From CAZGTQ01 sp964528575 (GTDB lineage: Bacteria > Planctomycetota > UBA1135 > GCA-002686595): a stretch of 64,000 nt of DNA. This document shows, one piece after another, positions 44,493-52,713 of the stretch (its first letter is position 1; each line of letters begins with the position of its first letter). Position numbers and translations under genes: made by a program. The notes beneath the pieces were generated by a model, which saw only the letters and a program-made list of their open reading frames with translations, was not told where the DNA came from and did no database searches. Location of the stretch: NCBI GenBank assembly GCA_964528575.1, contig CAZGTQ010000267.1, positions 3,394 to 67,393 on the forward strand, written 5' to 3'.

Positions 44493-45619
44493 GGCGCGCC
44501 GCTCGGCGGGCGGCGCTGCTCGCGTCGTTCGGCGCGCGCCTCCTCGAGCTTCTCGATGCGGTAGCGCGCCTGCATCGCGATCCACACGTCGCCGAGCTGC
44601 CCCGCGTTCACGTCGTCGCTCTCCTGATCGTGCCGCGCCTCGAGGAGCTCGACGACGCGCTCCCATGCGGCGAGTGCGGCGAGCGGGTCGTCGAGCCGGT
44701 GCTCGTGCAGCAGCGCCTGTTGCACGAGCGGCAGCGGGTCGCCCGGCTCCGCGAGCGCCGCCGCCTGCGCCGCCCGCAGCGCCGCGCTCGGCGCTCCGAG
44801 CGCCGCCTCGGCCGCCGCGAGCAAGAGCTTGGCGCGCTGGCCGTGAGGCGGATCCGCTGCGGCGTGGCGCGCGGCGATCGCGCGCGCGCGGCCGGGCTGG
44901 TCGTCGAGCACGTAGAGCACCGCGAGGTCGAGCTCGACCGCGATGCGCTCGCTCTCTTCGACGCGCGGGTCGTCCGCGGAGCGATCGAGCCACGCACGCA
45001 TGCGCTGGCGCGCCGCGTCGGCCTCCCCGGCCCGCGCCAGGAGGTTGTGCTCGAGGCGTCGCGCGAGCAGGTGCGAGGGATCGAGCACGAGCGCGCGGCC
45101 GAGCTCGTCGCGCGCGCGCTGGAACTGCTCGTCCGCGACCGACAGGTGCGCGAGGCCGTACCACGCCCACGCGCACCCGGCGTCGACCTCGAGCGCGCGG
45201 CGCAGGAGCACGCGCGCCGCCGGCGGGTCGGGCTCGACGCGCGCGGCGAGCACGAGCTCGGCGACGGACGGCTCGCCCTCGGTCGGCGCGCGGTAGCGCT
45301 CGACCAGCCGCGCGAGCGCGTCGGCGCGCGCCGCCTCGGGCAGCCCTTCGAGGCGCCGCAGCTCGACGTCCTGCAGGAGTGCGCCGATCGAGACGTCCTC
45401 GGGCAGGAGCGCGTGCAGCGCGGCGAGGATCGCGTGGGCGCCCGGCAAGTCGCCCGCTTCGGCGCGCGCACGCGCGGCGGCGATCCGCTCGAGCGCCGCC
45501 GGCGTGGTCGACGACCACGTGCCGTCGACGTAGCGGAACGAGCTCGTCGTGCCGCACGCGGCCGCGAGCACCGCGAGGAGCGGTGCGAGGAGCACTCGGT
45601 GCGGGAGCCGCCACGCCAT
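44489..45619 (-). CDS. Lipoprotein with TPR-like helical repeats
   Basis: 376 residues. The N-terminus MAWRLPHRVLLAPLLAVLAA ends in a lipobox (LAAAC), so the protein is probably lipid-anchored. The remainder is Ala/Leu/Arg-rich with regular 34-residue spacing of TPR-like pairs: ALERIAAARARAEAGDLPGA, CAWAWYGLAHLSVADEQFQR with ARDELGRALVLDPSHLLARR, and similar. The C-terminal 40 residues are charged (EEARAERREQRRP). Such repeats usually bind other proteins. The partner is unknown; dtd is downstream with a four-base overlap. Confidence 0.7.
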   Translation of the reverse strand: MAWRLPHRVLLAPLLAVLAAACGTTSSFRYVDGTWSSTTPAALERIAAARARAEAGDLPGAHAILAALHALLPEDVSIGALLQDVELRRLEGLPEAARADALARLVERYRAPTEGEPSVAELVLAARVEPDPPAARVLLRRALEVDAGCAWAWYGLAHLSVADEQFQRARDELGRALVLDPSHLLARRLEHNLLARAGEADAARQRMRAWLDRSADDPRVEESERIAVELDLAVLYVLDDQPGRARAIAARHAAADPPHGQRAKLLLAAAEAALGAPSAALRAAQAAALAEPGDPLPLVQQALLHEHRLDDPLAALAAWERVVELLEARHDQESDDVNAGQLGDVWIAMQARYRIEKLEEARAERREQRRPPSGAP

Positions 45620-45682
45620 CGGCCGTCCAGAATCGGCTGTCCGGGATCCGGCCGCCAGAATCCGGTGGCGAGAATCTGGCGT

Positions 45683-46186
45683 TCAGCGCGGGCGCAGACC
45701 CGTGAAGCGCAGCTCGGGGCCGCGCTGCTCGTCGTCGCCGTCGACCGCGCGCCAGAACGCCTGGCCCCGGGCGACGATGGTGACCGGCACCTCGCCGGGC
45801 CGCTCGAGCACGACGAGCCTGCGCAGGGCGACGAGTCGCCACGCGTCGAGCTGGCCGTGGATCTCGACGTAGCCGGCATCGGACCGCGCCCGCGTCTCCT
45901 GCAGGAGCCCCTCGCTCACCGTCTTCGCGACGTAGCGCGTCTGCTCGGGATCCTGCGTGACCGCGACGTGGTCGAGCAGGCCTGGCGGGCCCTCGATGCA
46001 GATCTCGTCGGCGAGGAGCGCGGCCCCGTCGCCGAACCGCTCGGTCCACGGCATCTGCGGCACGGGCTCGGCGGCGGCGACCGCGGGACGGATCGAGGCG
46101 TCGGAGCGCCCGGCGGGCGGGGTGCTGCGGCACGCGAGCGCGACCAGCGGGAGCAGCAGGACCAGCATGCGGGAGAGCGCGATCAT
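45683..46186 (-). CDS. Small lipoprotein of unknown function
   Basis: 167 residues from the ATG at 46186. MIALSRMLVLLLPLVALACR is a lipoprotein signal with cysteine 19 as the likely lipid site. The mature part contains FGDGAALLADEICIEGPPGL, a central AKTVSEGLLQETRARSDAGY and a C-terminal VPVTIVARGQAFWRAVDGDD. I do not recognise the family. It lies between trpS and the TPR lipoprotein on the same strand, 63 bases before the latter. Confidence 0.6.
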   Translation of the reverse strand: MIALSRMLVLLLPLVALACRSTPPAGRSDASIRPAVAAAEPVPQMPWTERFGDGAALLADEICIEGPPGLLDHVAVTQDPEQTRYVAKTVSEGLLQETRARSDAGYVEIHGQLDAWRLVALRRLVVLERPGEVPVTIVARGQAFWRAVDGDDEQRGPELRFTGLRPR

Positions 46187-46193
46187 GACCACT

Positions 46194-46276
46194 GCATCGG
46201 CGCGCAGCGCCGATCGGTTGAGCGGCATCGGCGCAGCGCCGCTCGAGCGGCATCGGCGCGCAGCGCCGCTCGAGCA
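46194..46276. repeat. 25-31-bp tandem repeat between trpS and the small lipoprotein gene
   Basis: Three units beginning GCATCGGCGC at 46194, 46225 and 46250, each followed by CAGCGCCG and ending in a GAGC. The units fill almost the whole spacer between the trpS stop and the next start. Confidence 0.75.
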
Positions 46277-46278
46277 GC

Positions 46279-47262
46279 TCAGCGCAGCCCGCAGGCGCGG
46301 TAGGCGCGGTCGCGGGTCGCGGCGGCGACGGCGCGGGCGCGCTCGGCGCCGGCCCGCAGGACCGCGTCGACCCGCTCGGGGTCGGCGAGCAGCTCCTCGC
46401 GCCGGGCGCGGGCGGGCGCGAACGTCTCCTCGATCGCGGCGACGAGGCGCTGCTTGAGGTGGCCGTAACCGGGCGCGCCGGGGCCGCCGGCGCGGATCCC
46501 CTGCTCGAGCTCCCCCATCTCGCCGGGGGGCAGGAACAGGCGCAGGAAGTCGCACAGCAGGAGCTCGTCGGGGTCCTTCGGCTCCTCCGGCGCGCGGCTG
46601 TCGGTCGCGATGCGCCCGATCGCCTTCTTCAGCGGCTTGCCGCTCTCGAAGATCCACACGTCGTTGCCGTAGCTCTTGCTCATCTTCTCGCCGTCGAGGC
46701 CGGGCACCTTCGCCAGGCGCGCCTCGGCCGGCAGGCGCGGCTCCGGGCGCACGAACACCTCCCCGAACGCGGCGTTGAAGGAGCCCGCCATGTCCTGCGC
46801 GAGCTCGACGTGCTGCTCCTGGTCCTTGCCGACCGGGACGAAGCTCGAGTCGTACGCGAGGATGTCGGCGGCCATCAGCACCGGGTACGTGAACAGGCCG
46901 ACGTTCGGCTTGATGCCGCGCGCGACCTTGTCCTTGTACGAGTGGGCGCGCTCGAGCAGGCCCATTCCGGTCACGCAGCCGAGCAGCCAGGCGATCTCGC
47001 AGACCTCGGGCACGTCGCTCTGGCGGAACAGGCGCGCGCGCTCGGGGTCGAGGCCGAGCGCGAGGTACGTGACCGCCGTCTCGCGCACGCGCTCGCGCAA
47101 CTGCTCGGCATCGCGGCTCGTCGTCAGCGCGTGGTAGTCGGCGATGAAGTAGTAGTGGTCGCCGGCCTCGTGCTGCAGCGCGACGTGCTGGCGCAGAGCG
47201 CCGAAGTAGTTGCCGAGGTGCTGGTAGCCGCTCGGCTGGATGCCGGAGAGATGGGTCGTCAT
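46279..47262 (-). CDS. trpS: Tryptophan-tRNA ligase
   Basis: 327 residues, standard for bacterial TrpRS. MTTHLSGIQPSGYQHLGNYF contains the class I HIGH-type motif (HLGN), and GEKMSKSYGN near 192-200 is the KMSKS loop. It charges tRNA-Trp. It is divergent from the W-P-F lipoprotein gene at 47324; the shared 61-base spacer must hold signals for both. Confidence 0.96.
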   Translation of the reverse strand: MTTHLSGIQPSGYQHLGNYFGALRQHVALQHEAGDHYYFIADYHALTTSRDAEQLRERVRETAVTYLALGLDPERARLFRQSDVPEVCEIAWLLGCVTGMGLLERAHSYKDKVARGIKPNVGLFTYPVLMAADILAYDSSFVPVGKDQEQHVELAQDMAGSFNAAFGEVFVRPEPRLPAEARLAKVPGLDGEKMSKSYGNDVWIFESGKPLKKAIGRIATDSRAPEEPKDPDELLLCDFLRLFLPPGEMGELEQGIRAGGPGAPGYGHLKQRLVAAIEETFAPARARREELLADPERVDAVLRAGAERARAVAAATRDRAYRACGLR

Positions 47263-47323
47263 GGCCGCGGCGCGACGGTACCAAGCTTGCGTGGCCCGGC
47301 GCGACCCTCTAGACCATGGCGCC

Positions 47324-48877
47324 GTGGTCCTCGCCCGCGTCTCCCGCTCCGCGCTCGCGGGCCGGCTCCTGGTCTCCGCGTCGCTCGCCTCTGCGTCCTT
47401 CGTGGCAGCCTGCGCGGCGCCGTCGAGCGACGTGCACCTCGCGCCGCTCTACACGCAGTTGACGACCGCGGGCGGCGGGCGCTCGCGCGAGGCGCTGTTC
47501 GGCCTGATCGAGAGCGAGAGCCGGCCGGAGCACGTCCCGCTGGCGTACGAGGAGCGCCACTCGTGGCGCAGCCGCTGGGGTCTGCGGCCGCTGCTCACCA
47601 AGCACGAGTACGACGGCGGCTTCTCGATGACGCGCATCCTGCCGCCGTTCGGCTACACGCAGCGCGACCCCGAGCGCACGCTGAGCCTGCTGATCCCGTT
47701 CTGGGTCTACGAGTCGAAGGTCGATCGCGACACGGGCCGGCGCGACTGGCGCGGCGCGTTCCTGCCCGGCTTCCTGTTCCAGCGCGAAGGGGACGACCTC
47801 GACTTCGGCTGGTTCCCGTTCTACGGGCGCATCGACCGGCTCTTCACGTACGAAGACATCGTCTTCGTGCTGTTCCCGCTGTACATCAAGACCGAGCGGA
47901 ACGAGCGCGTCTCGCGCAACGTCCTGTTCCCGATCGTCGGCTGGACGCGCGGCGGCGGCGCGAACAACTTCCACGTCTGGCCGCTGTACGGGCACGCGAA
48001 ATGGGAGGGCCGCTACGAGCGCTACTCCGCGCTCTGGCCGATCTTCCACTACCAGCGCAACAACCTCGCGGGCGGTGCCGAGCCGCCCGAGACCGTCTGG
48101 TTCGTGCTCCCGTTCTACGGCTACACCGAGCGCGGCCAGGACTACCGTGCGTGGGTCGTCTTGTGGCCGTTCTTCGGCTACGCCACCGCGCCCTCGCGCA
48201 ACGGCTTCTGGTCGCTCGATGCGCCCTGGCCGTTCGTGCGCATCCAGCGCGGCGGGCTCAACACGCAGATCGAGTCGCGGACGCGCTTCTGGCCGTTCTA
48301 CTCGCGCCTCGTCGCCGAGATGATGACGACGACGAGCATCGCCTGGCCGTTCTACTTCCACCGCTACGAGGCCTACCCGCGCTCGCAGCGCGAAGGACAC
48401 TGGCTCCTGCCCTTCTACCACTCCTGGGACCGCTACGAGTACGGCACGGGCGACGAGTCCAGCTACCGCCTCTACTGGCCCCTGCTCGAGGTCGAGCGCG
48501 ACATCGACGGCCGCAGCCGGCTCGCGTTCCCGGCGCTGTCCCCGCTCGGCCGCAGCCCGTTCGTCGAGTACCACCTCGCGTGGATCTGGGAGCTCTACTC
48601 GCGCACCGACCACCCGTGGGGCACGAGCGAGCGGACGTGGGCGGCCGTGTGGCGCAGCGAGCGCGACGCGGTCGAGTCGCGCAAGTCGCTCGCGGGCCTG
48701 TGGGCGCGCCGGGAGTACGCGGTCGACGGGGACGAGGTCAGCGAGACCTCGCTCCTGTTCGGCCTTCTACGCTGGCGTCGGAGCGCGCGAAACGGTACCG
48801 AGATCATGGCTCCGGCGTTCCCAGGACCGGGTTGGCCCGCGCGCTGGCACGGGCCGCCGCCCGCCGACGAGCGCTGA
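47324..48877 (+). CDS. Lipoprotein built of repeated W-P-F motifs
   Basis: 517 residues if translation starts at the GTG at 47324; the frame is open to 47240 and the ATG at 47261 is an alternative that would overlap trpS. A lipoprotein signal ends in LASASFVAAC. The mature protein contains about a dozen short aromatic repeats of the form hydrophobic-W/F/L-P-F/L: WFPFYGRI, LFPLYIKT, VWPLYGHA, LWPIFHYQ, LPFYGYTE, LWPFFGYA, PWPFVRIQ, FWPFYSRL, AWPFYFHR, LLPFYHSW, YWPLLEVE, spaced 20-45 residues and followed by charged residues. That spacing suggests a beta-strand repeat. I know no function for it. It precedes mlaE by 27 bases, so it may belong to that operon. Confidence 0.65.
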   Translation: MVLARVSRSALAGRLLVSASLASASFVAACAAPSSDVHLAPLYTQLTTAGGGRSREALFGLIESESRPEHVPLAYEERHSWRSRWGLRPLLTKHEYDGGFSMTRILPPFGYTQRDPERTLSLLIPFWVYESKVDRDTGRRDWRGAFLPGFLFQREGDDLDFGWFPFYGRIDRLFTYEDIVFVLFPLYIKTERNERVSRNVLFPIVGWTRGGGANNFHVWPLYGHAKWEGRYERYSALWPIFHYQRNNLAGGAEPPETVWFVLPFYGYTERGQDYRAWVVLWPFFGYATAPSRNGFWSLDAPWPFVRIQRGGLNTQIESRTRFWPFYSRLVAEMMTTTSIAWPFYFHRYEAYPRSQREGHWLLPFYHSWDRYEYGTGDESSYRLYWPLLEVERDIDGRSRLAFPALSPLGRSPFVEYHLAWIWELYSRTDHPWGTSERTWAAVWRSERDAVESRKSLAGLWARREYAVDGDEVSETSLLFGLLRWRRSARNGTEIMAPAFPGPGWPARWHGPPPADER

Positions 48878-48904
48878 ACCGCGCCCGAGCCGCATCCGCC
48901 GCCC

Positions 48905-49678
48905 ATGAACGCGCTCCTGCAGTTCGCTCGCGAGTCGGGCCACCGCATCGACCTCCTGCTGCAGACGGTCGTCCGCCTGCACCACGTGTGGAAGCGGCGC
49001 ACGCAGGTCTCCGACCAGCTCTACCTCGCCAGCATCAAGGTGATCCACGTGATCCTCTTGGTGAGCTTCTTCATCGGCATGGTCGTGTCGTTCCAGACGG
49101 GCGTCGAGCTCGCGCGGATCGGCCAGCAGGACCAGATCGGCACGATCGTCGCGGTGTCGATGGCGCGCGAAATGGGGCCCTTCATCGCGGCGATCATCGT
49201 CGCGGCGACCGTCGGCAGCGCGCTCGCGGCCGAGCTGGGCACGATGGCGGTGAGCGAGGAGCTCGCGGCGCTCGAGGTGATGTCGGTCGACCGCGTCAGC
49301 TTCCTCGTGGTGCCGCGCATCGTCGCGCTCTCGGTGATGTGCCCGATGCTGACCGTGCTGTGCGACGCGATCGGCATCTTCGGCGGCGGCTTCGTCGCCA
49401 AGGCGCAGCTCAACGTCAGCACGCAGCTCTACTACGATTCGGCGATCGAGGCCCTGCAGACGCCAGCGCAGTTCATCGCGCTGCCCAAGGACGTGTACTC
49501 GGGGCTGTTCAAGGCGTTCGTCTTCGGCGTCACGATCGCGGTGGTCTCCTGCAGCTCGGGCATGCGCGCGACAGGCGGCGCGCTCGGCGTCGGCAACGCG
49601 ACGCGTCAGGCCGTGCGCGACTCGATCATCGCGGTGATCGTCTTCAACTATTTCATGACGTGGTTCATGTATCGGTAG
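48905..49678 (+). CDS. mlaE: Mla-type ABC transporter permease
   Basis: 257 residues, five to six membrane helices. SFFIGMVVSFQTGVELARIG, REMGPFIAAIIVAATVGSAL and AAELGTMAVSEELAALEVMS are the MlaE (YrbE) signatures, the last holding the conserved EE coupling region. The complex with MlaF and MlaD moves phospholipids between inner and outer membranes. The stop is 4 bases before mlaF. Confidence 0.93.
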   Translation: MNALLQFARESGHRIDLLLQTVVRLHHVWKRRTQVSDQLYLASIKVIHVILLVSFFIGMVVSFQTGVELARIGQQDQIGTIVAVSMAREMGPFIAAIIVAATVGSALAAELGTMAVSEELAALEVMSVDRVSFLVVPRIVALSVMCPMLTVLCDAIGIFGGGFVAKAQLNVSTQLYYDSAIEALQTPAQFIALPKDVYSGLFKAFVFGVTIAVVSCSSGMRATGGALGVGNATRQAVRDSIIAVIVFNYFMTWFMYR

Positions 49679-49682
49679 TCGG

Positions 49683-50429
49683 GTGAGCGAGCGGGAGATC
49701 GTCATCCGGTTCGAGGGCGTCGAGAAGCGCTTTCGCGACAAGGTTGTCCTGGCGGGGATCGACTTGGTCGTGCACCGCGGGGAGACGCTCGTCATCATGG
49801 GCCCGTCGGGCACCGGCAAGTCGGTGACGCTGCGCCACGTGATCGGGCTGCTCGCGCCGGACGCGGGCCGCGTCGAGGTCGAGGGGCACGACCTCGCGAC
49901 GATCGGCAAGGACGAGCTGCACGAGCTGCGCAAACGCACCGGCTACCTCTTCCAGGACGGCGCGCTGATCAACTGGCTCAACGCGGGCGACAACGTCGCG
50001 CTGCCGCTGCGCGAGAACACGCGCATGCCCGACGACGAGATCCGCGAGAAGGTCCAGGCGAAGCTCGAGCTGGTGCGCCTGCCCGACGCGTACGACAAGA
50101 TGCCGAACGAGCTGTCCGGCGGCATGCGCAAGCGCGTCGGGTTGGCGCGCGCTCTCATCACCGATCCCGAGATCATCCTGTACGACGAGCCCAACGCCGG
50201 GCTCGACCCCGAGATCTCGCACAGCATCAACCTCCTGATCCGCGAGCTCGCCGACCGGCTCGCCATCACGTCGATGGTCGTGACGCACCTCGTGAGCTGC
50301 GTGCGCACGGTCGCGGACCGCGTCGTGCTGCTCGACAAGGGCCGCGTCGCGTTCGAGGGCTCCCGCGAGGACTTCTTCGAGCGGCCGAACGAGCGCTTGC
50401 GCCAGTTCCTGGGCCGCGAGCCGGACTGA
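49683..50429 (+). CDS. mlaF: Mla-type ABC transporter ATPase
   Basis: 248 residues from a GTG at 49683. Walker A GPSGTGKS near 40-47, signature LSGGMRKRVGLARAL, Walker B IILYDEPNAGLDPEIS and an H-loop TSMVVTHLVS. The QDGALINWLNAGDNVALPLR segment after the Q-loop is typical of MlaF. It powers MlaE. Confidence 0.95.
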   Translation: MSEREIVIRFEGVEKRFRDKVVLAGIDLVVHRGETLVIMGPSGTGKSVTLRHVIGLLAPDAGRVEVEGHDLATIGKDELHELRKRTGYLFQDGALINWLNAGDNVALPLRENTRMPDDEIREKVQAKLELVRLPDAYDKMPNELSGGMRKRVGLARALITDPEIILYDEPNAGLDPEISHSINLLIRELADRLAITSMVVTHLVSCVRTVADRVVLLDKGRVAFEGSREDFFERPNERLRQFLGREPD

Positions 50430-50451
50430 ACGAACGAACCCAGGACCTTCC

Positions 50452-51621
50452 ATGACCAGTCAACGCCAGGTCGTGCTCGGCATCTTCTTCGTGGTGGTGC
50501 TGTCGATACTCGGCATCTACACGCTGTTCCTGACCGACCTTCCGTTCCTGGGCGAGAAGGAGATCCTCCAGGCGTACTTCCCGGGCGCGAACGGCCTGCG
50601 TCAGGGCGACCGCGTGATGGTCGCGGGCCTGCACACGGGCCGCGTCAGCGAGCTCGTGTTCACCGGCAACGCGGACCCCGAGCAGCGCATCCTCGTCACG
50701 CTGCGCCTCGACCGCCCGATCACCTTGAACGAGGACTTCGAGATCCGCATCGAGGAGTCGACGCTCCTCGGCGGCCGGCAGGTCAACATCCTGCCGGGGA
50801 CCGCCGCCGCGCCGCCGATCGCGATCGAGGAGGGCGTGCCGCTGCAGGGCTCCGTCGCTCTCAACGCGATCAATCGGCTGGGCACGATGATCGAGCGGAA
50901 CGAGGCGAGCTTCGACGAGATCATGTCGGGCCTCGCGAGCATGGTGCGGCACGCGAACGCCGGCGGCGGCCCGCTCGGGCGCGTGCTGCGCGACGAGCAG
51001 CTCGCGGACGATCTCTCGCGCTCGATCGCCGCGGTCGCCGGAACGATGGAGAACGCCGAGGTCGTGAGCGCGGACCTGCGCGACGGCCGCGGTACGCTCG
51101 GCAAGCTGCTCGCCGACGACACGCTCTACCGGCGCACAGCGCAGCTCCTCGACGACCTGACGACGGTGTCGACCGACCTGCGCGAGGGGCGCGGGACGGT
51201 CGGCAAGCTGGTCGCCGACGAGAGTCTGGGCGAGGAGGTCGACCGCGCGATCCGCGGCACGAGCGCGATCATCGGCCAGATCGAGGCCGGCCGCGGCATC
51301 CTGGGCCGTCTCGTGCAGGACGAGGCGATGGCGGCGGACCTCGAGCGGGCGATCGCCGCCCTGACCGACGATCGCGGCACGCTCGGCGCGCTCCTGACCT
51401 CGCGTCAGCTCTACGAGAACGTGCTCGACGCGAGCGAGAACGTCGCGGCGATCGCGGGTGCGCTGCGCGACGGTCACGGCTCGCTAGGCCGGCTCCTGAT
51501 GGACGACGAGATGTACGAGGAGCTGCTGATCTCGGTGCGGCTGCTCAACCGCAACCTCGAGGACCTGCGCGAGGCGGCGCCGGTCTCGGCGCTGTCGGCG
51601 GTGCTGTTCGGCGCGTTCTAG
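50452..51621 (+). CDS. mlaD: MCE/MlaD-family lipid transfer protein with repeated tail
   Basis: 389 residues. One N-terminal membrane helix (VVLGIFFVVVLSILGIYTLF), an MCE domain (about 38-130: YFPGANGLRQGDRVMVAGLH, LDRPITLNEDFEIRIEESTL), then a long helical tail. The tail has six repeats of the form G-x-G-x-L-G-x-L-L-x-D (for example GRGTLGKLLADDTLY, GRGTVGKLVADESLG, GRGILGRLVQDEAMA, GHGSLGRLLMDDEMY). E. coli MlaD has only the MCE domain (183 residues); long repeated tails occur in other MCE proteins and may reach across the periplasm. It is third in the mlaEFD operon. Confidence 0.92.
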   Translation: MTSQRQVVLGIFFVVVLSILGIYTLFLTDLPFLGEKEILQAYFPGANGLRQGDRVMVAGLHTGRVSELVFTGNADPEQRILVTLRLDRPITLNEDFEIRIEESTLLGGRQVNILPGTAAAPPIAIEEGVPLQGSVALNAINRLGTMIERNEASFDEIMSGLASMVRHANAGGGPLGRVLRDEQLADDLSRSIAAVAGTMENAEVVSADLRDGRGTLGKLLADDTLYRRTAQLLDDLTTVSTDLREGRGTVGKLVADESLGEEVDRAIRGTSAIIGQIEAGRGILGRLVQDEAMAADLERAIAALTDDRGTLGALLTSRQLYENVLDASENVAAIAGALRDGHGSLGRLLMDDEMYEELLISVRLLNRNLEDLREAAPVSALSAVLFGAF

Positions 51622-51658
51622 CCCGGGGCGCTGCTAGCTGCTGGCTAGCCCGGGGCGC
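51618..51658. repeat. 14-bp direct repeat and hairpin between convergent mlaD and ribE
   Basis: CTAGCCCGGGGCGC occurs at 51618-51631 and again at 51645-51658. The first copy contains the TAG of mlaD; the second, read on the minus strand, contains the TAG of ribE. Between them GCTAGC-TGCTG-GCTAGC (51633-51649) can form a 6-bp hairpin, a possible bidirectional terminator. Confidence 0.6.
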
Positions 51659-52262
51659 GGGGCATCAGCCGCTCGATCCACTTCGCGACGAGGTCGGCTT
51701 CGACGTTGAGCCGCTGTCCGGGTCTCGCGTCGCCGAGGTTCGTCCACTCGAGCGTCTGCGCGATCGCGGCGACGCGGAAGCGCCTGCCGCGTGGCTCGAC
51801 GACGGTGAGGCTGACGCCGTCGAGCGTCACGCTGCCCTTGTCGACGAGCCAGCGCTCGAGCCCCGCGTCGATCTCGAACAGGAGCTCCCGTCCGCCGTCG
51901 CCCACGTCCTCGCTCGCGACGAGCGTCGCGCCTCCGTCGACGTGCCCGCTGACCATGTGCCCCCCGAGCCGATCGCCGAGCCGCAGCGCCCGTTCGAGAT
52001 TGACGCGCCGCCCGGGCTCGAGCGCACCGAGCCAGGTGCGCTCGAGCGTCTCGGCCGACAGGTCGAACGCGATCGAGCCGTCGGCCGCGGGCGTTTCGGC
52101 CACGGTGAGGCAGCACCCGCAGACGGCCACGCTCTCGCCTCGCGCGACGCCCCACGCCTGGGCGAGGCACGCCTCGGGCGCAGGAAGCACGAGCCGCGCC
52201 CCCGCCGCGCGCCGCGCGAACGCCCGCACGGGCACGCACGCCTCGACGATCCCGGTGAACAT
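51645..52262 (-). CDS. ribE: Riboflavin synthase, alpha chain
   Basis: 205 residues. Two lumazine-binding repeats: MFTGIVEACVPVRAFARRAA at the start of the first, with SVAVCGCCLTVAE, and GHMVSGHVDGGATLVASEDV at the start of the second, with GSVTLDGVSLTVVE. It joins two lumazines into riboflavin. No other rib gene is nearby and no FMN riboswitch pattern was seen upstream, so it is a lone gene. Confidence 0.95.
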   Translation of the reverse strand: MFTGIVEACVPVRAFARRAAGARLVLPAPEACLAQAWGVARGESVAVCGCCLTVAETPAADGSIAFDLSAETLERTWLGALEPGRRVNLERALRLGDRLGGHMVSGHVDGGATLVASEDVGDGGRELLFEIDAGLERWLVDKGSVTLDGVSLTVVEPRGRRFRVAAIAQTLEWTNLGDARPGQRLNVEADLVAKWIERLMPRAPG

Positions 52263-52350
52263 CGGCGCTAGAGCATAGGCAGCGGCGCCGAGGGCTCCCA
52301 GGGCAGGCGCGCGGCAGCGGGCGGTCGCGGGGAGCGGCCGAGCGGGCCCG

Positions 52351-52420
52351 CGCGGCTCGCCCCTCGCGGCTCGCCCCTCGCGACTCGCCCCGCGCGACTC
52401 GCCCCGCGCGGCTCGCCCCG
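52351..52420. repeat. 14-bp tandem repeat, five copies, upstream of ribE
   Basis: Units CGCGGCTCGCCCCT (twice), CGCGACTCGCCCCG (twice) and CGCGGCTCGCCCCG in direct succession. It lies 90 bases upstream of the ribE start. Confidence 0.9.
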
Positions 52421-52551
52421 CGAACTCCGTCGCCCCCCGGGACGGTCGCCCTCGGAGACGGTCGCGCTCCGAAGACCAGCGCCCACGGGACCTTCGCCCC
52501 GGGGCGGCGCCTTCGCCGACTGACCCCGACCGCGCGCGCGCGCGCGCGGGC

Positions 52552-52605
52552 CCGCCACCCCCACCCTCCGCCCTGCGGACCGGGCGGGGAGGCGGGTGGT
52601 GGCGG
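52552..52605. other. Long imperfect hairpin after a CG run
   Basis: CCGCCACC (52552-52559) pairs with GGTGGCGG (52598-52605), and an inner CTCCGCCC can pair with GGGCGGGGAG with a bulge of two G. It follows directly on the (CG)9 run. The strand and function are unclear. Confidence 0.4.
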
Positions 52606-52654
52606 TCGGCGTCGGGAGCTTCTTCCCGCCTCGCGGTTCGCGCTCCTCCGGCGC

Positions 52655-52683
52655 TTGACCGTCCCCCTGCGGGGACCTACCCT
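52655..52683 (+). promoter_or_regulatory. Predicted trmD promoter with a dyad in its spacer
   Basis: TTGACC at 52655-52660 and TACCCT at 52678-52683 with a 17-base spacer. The spacer contains the perfect inverted repeat GTCCCC-CTGC-GGGGAC, so the promoter carries a potential operator between -35 and -10. The next gene starts 31 bases after the -10. Confidence 0.45.
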
Positions 52684-52713
52684 TTTCGCCCCGCTCCCCG
52701 AGGGGGATCGGCC

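Larger units (their letters stand above)
52263..52713. other. Divergent spacer between ribE and trmD
   Basis: 451 bases with no supported gene. From left to right it holds a 14-bp tandem repeat (52351-52420), an 18-base alternating CG run (52531-52548) able to form Z-DNA, a long imperfect hairpin (52552-52605) and the trmD promoter (52655-52683). rpsP and rimM, which often precede trmD, are absent. Confidence 0.7.

Noticed and set aside
52263..52350. FMN riboswitch upstream of ribE
   Set aside because: None of the conserved RFN core blocks are visible in the short leader or the wider spacer.
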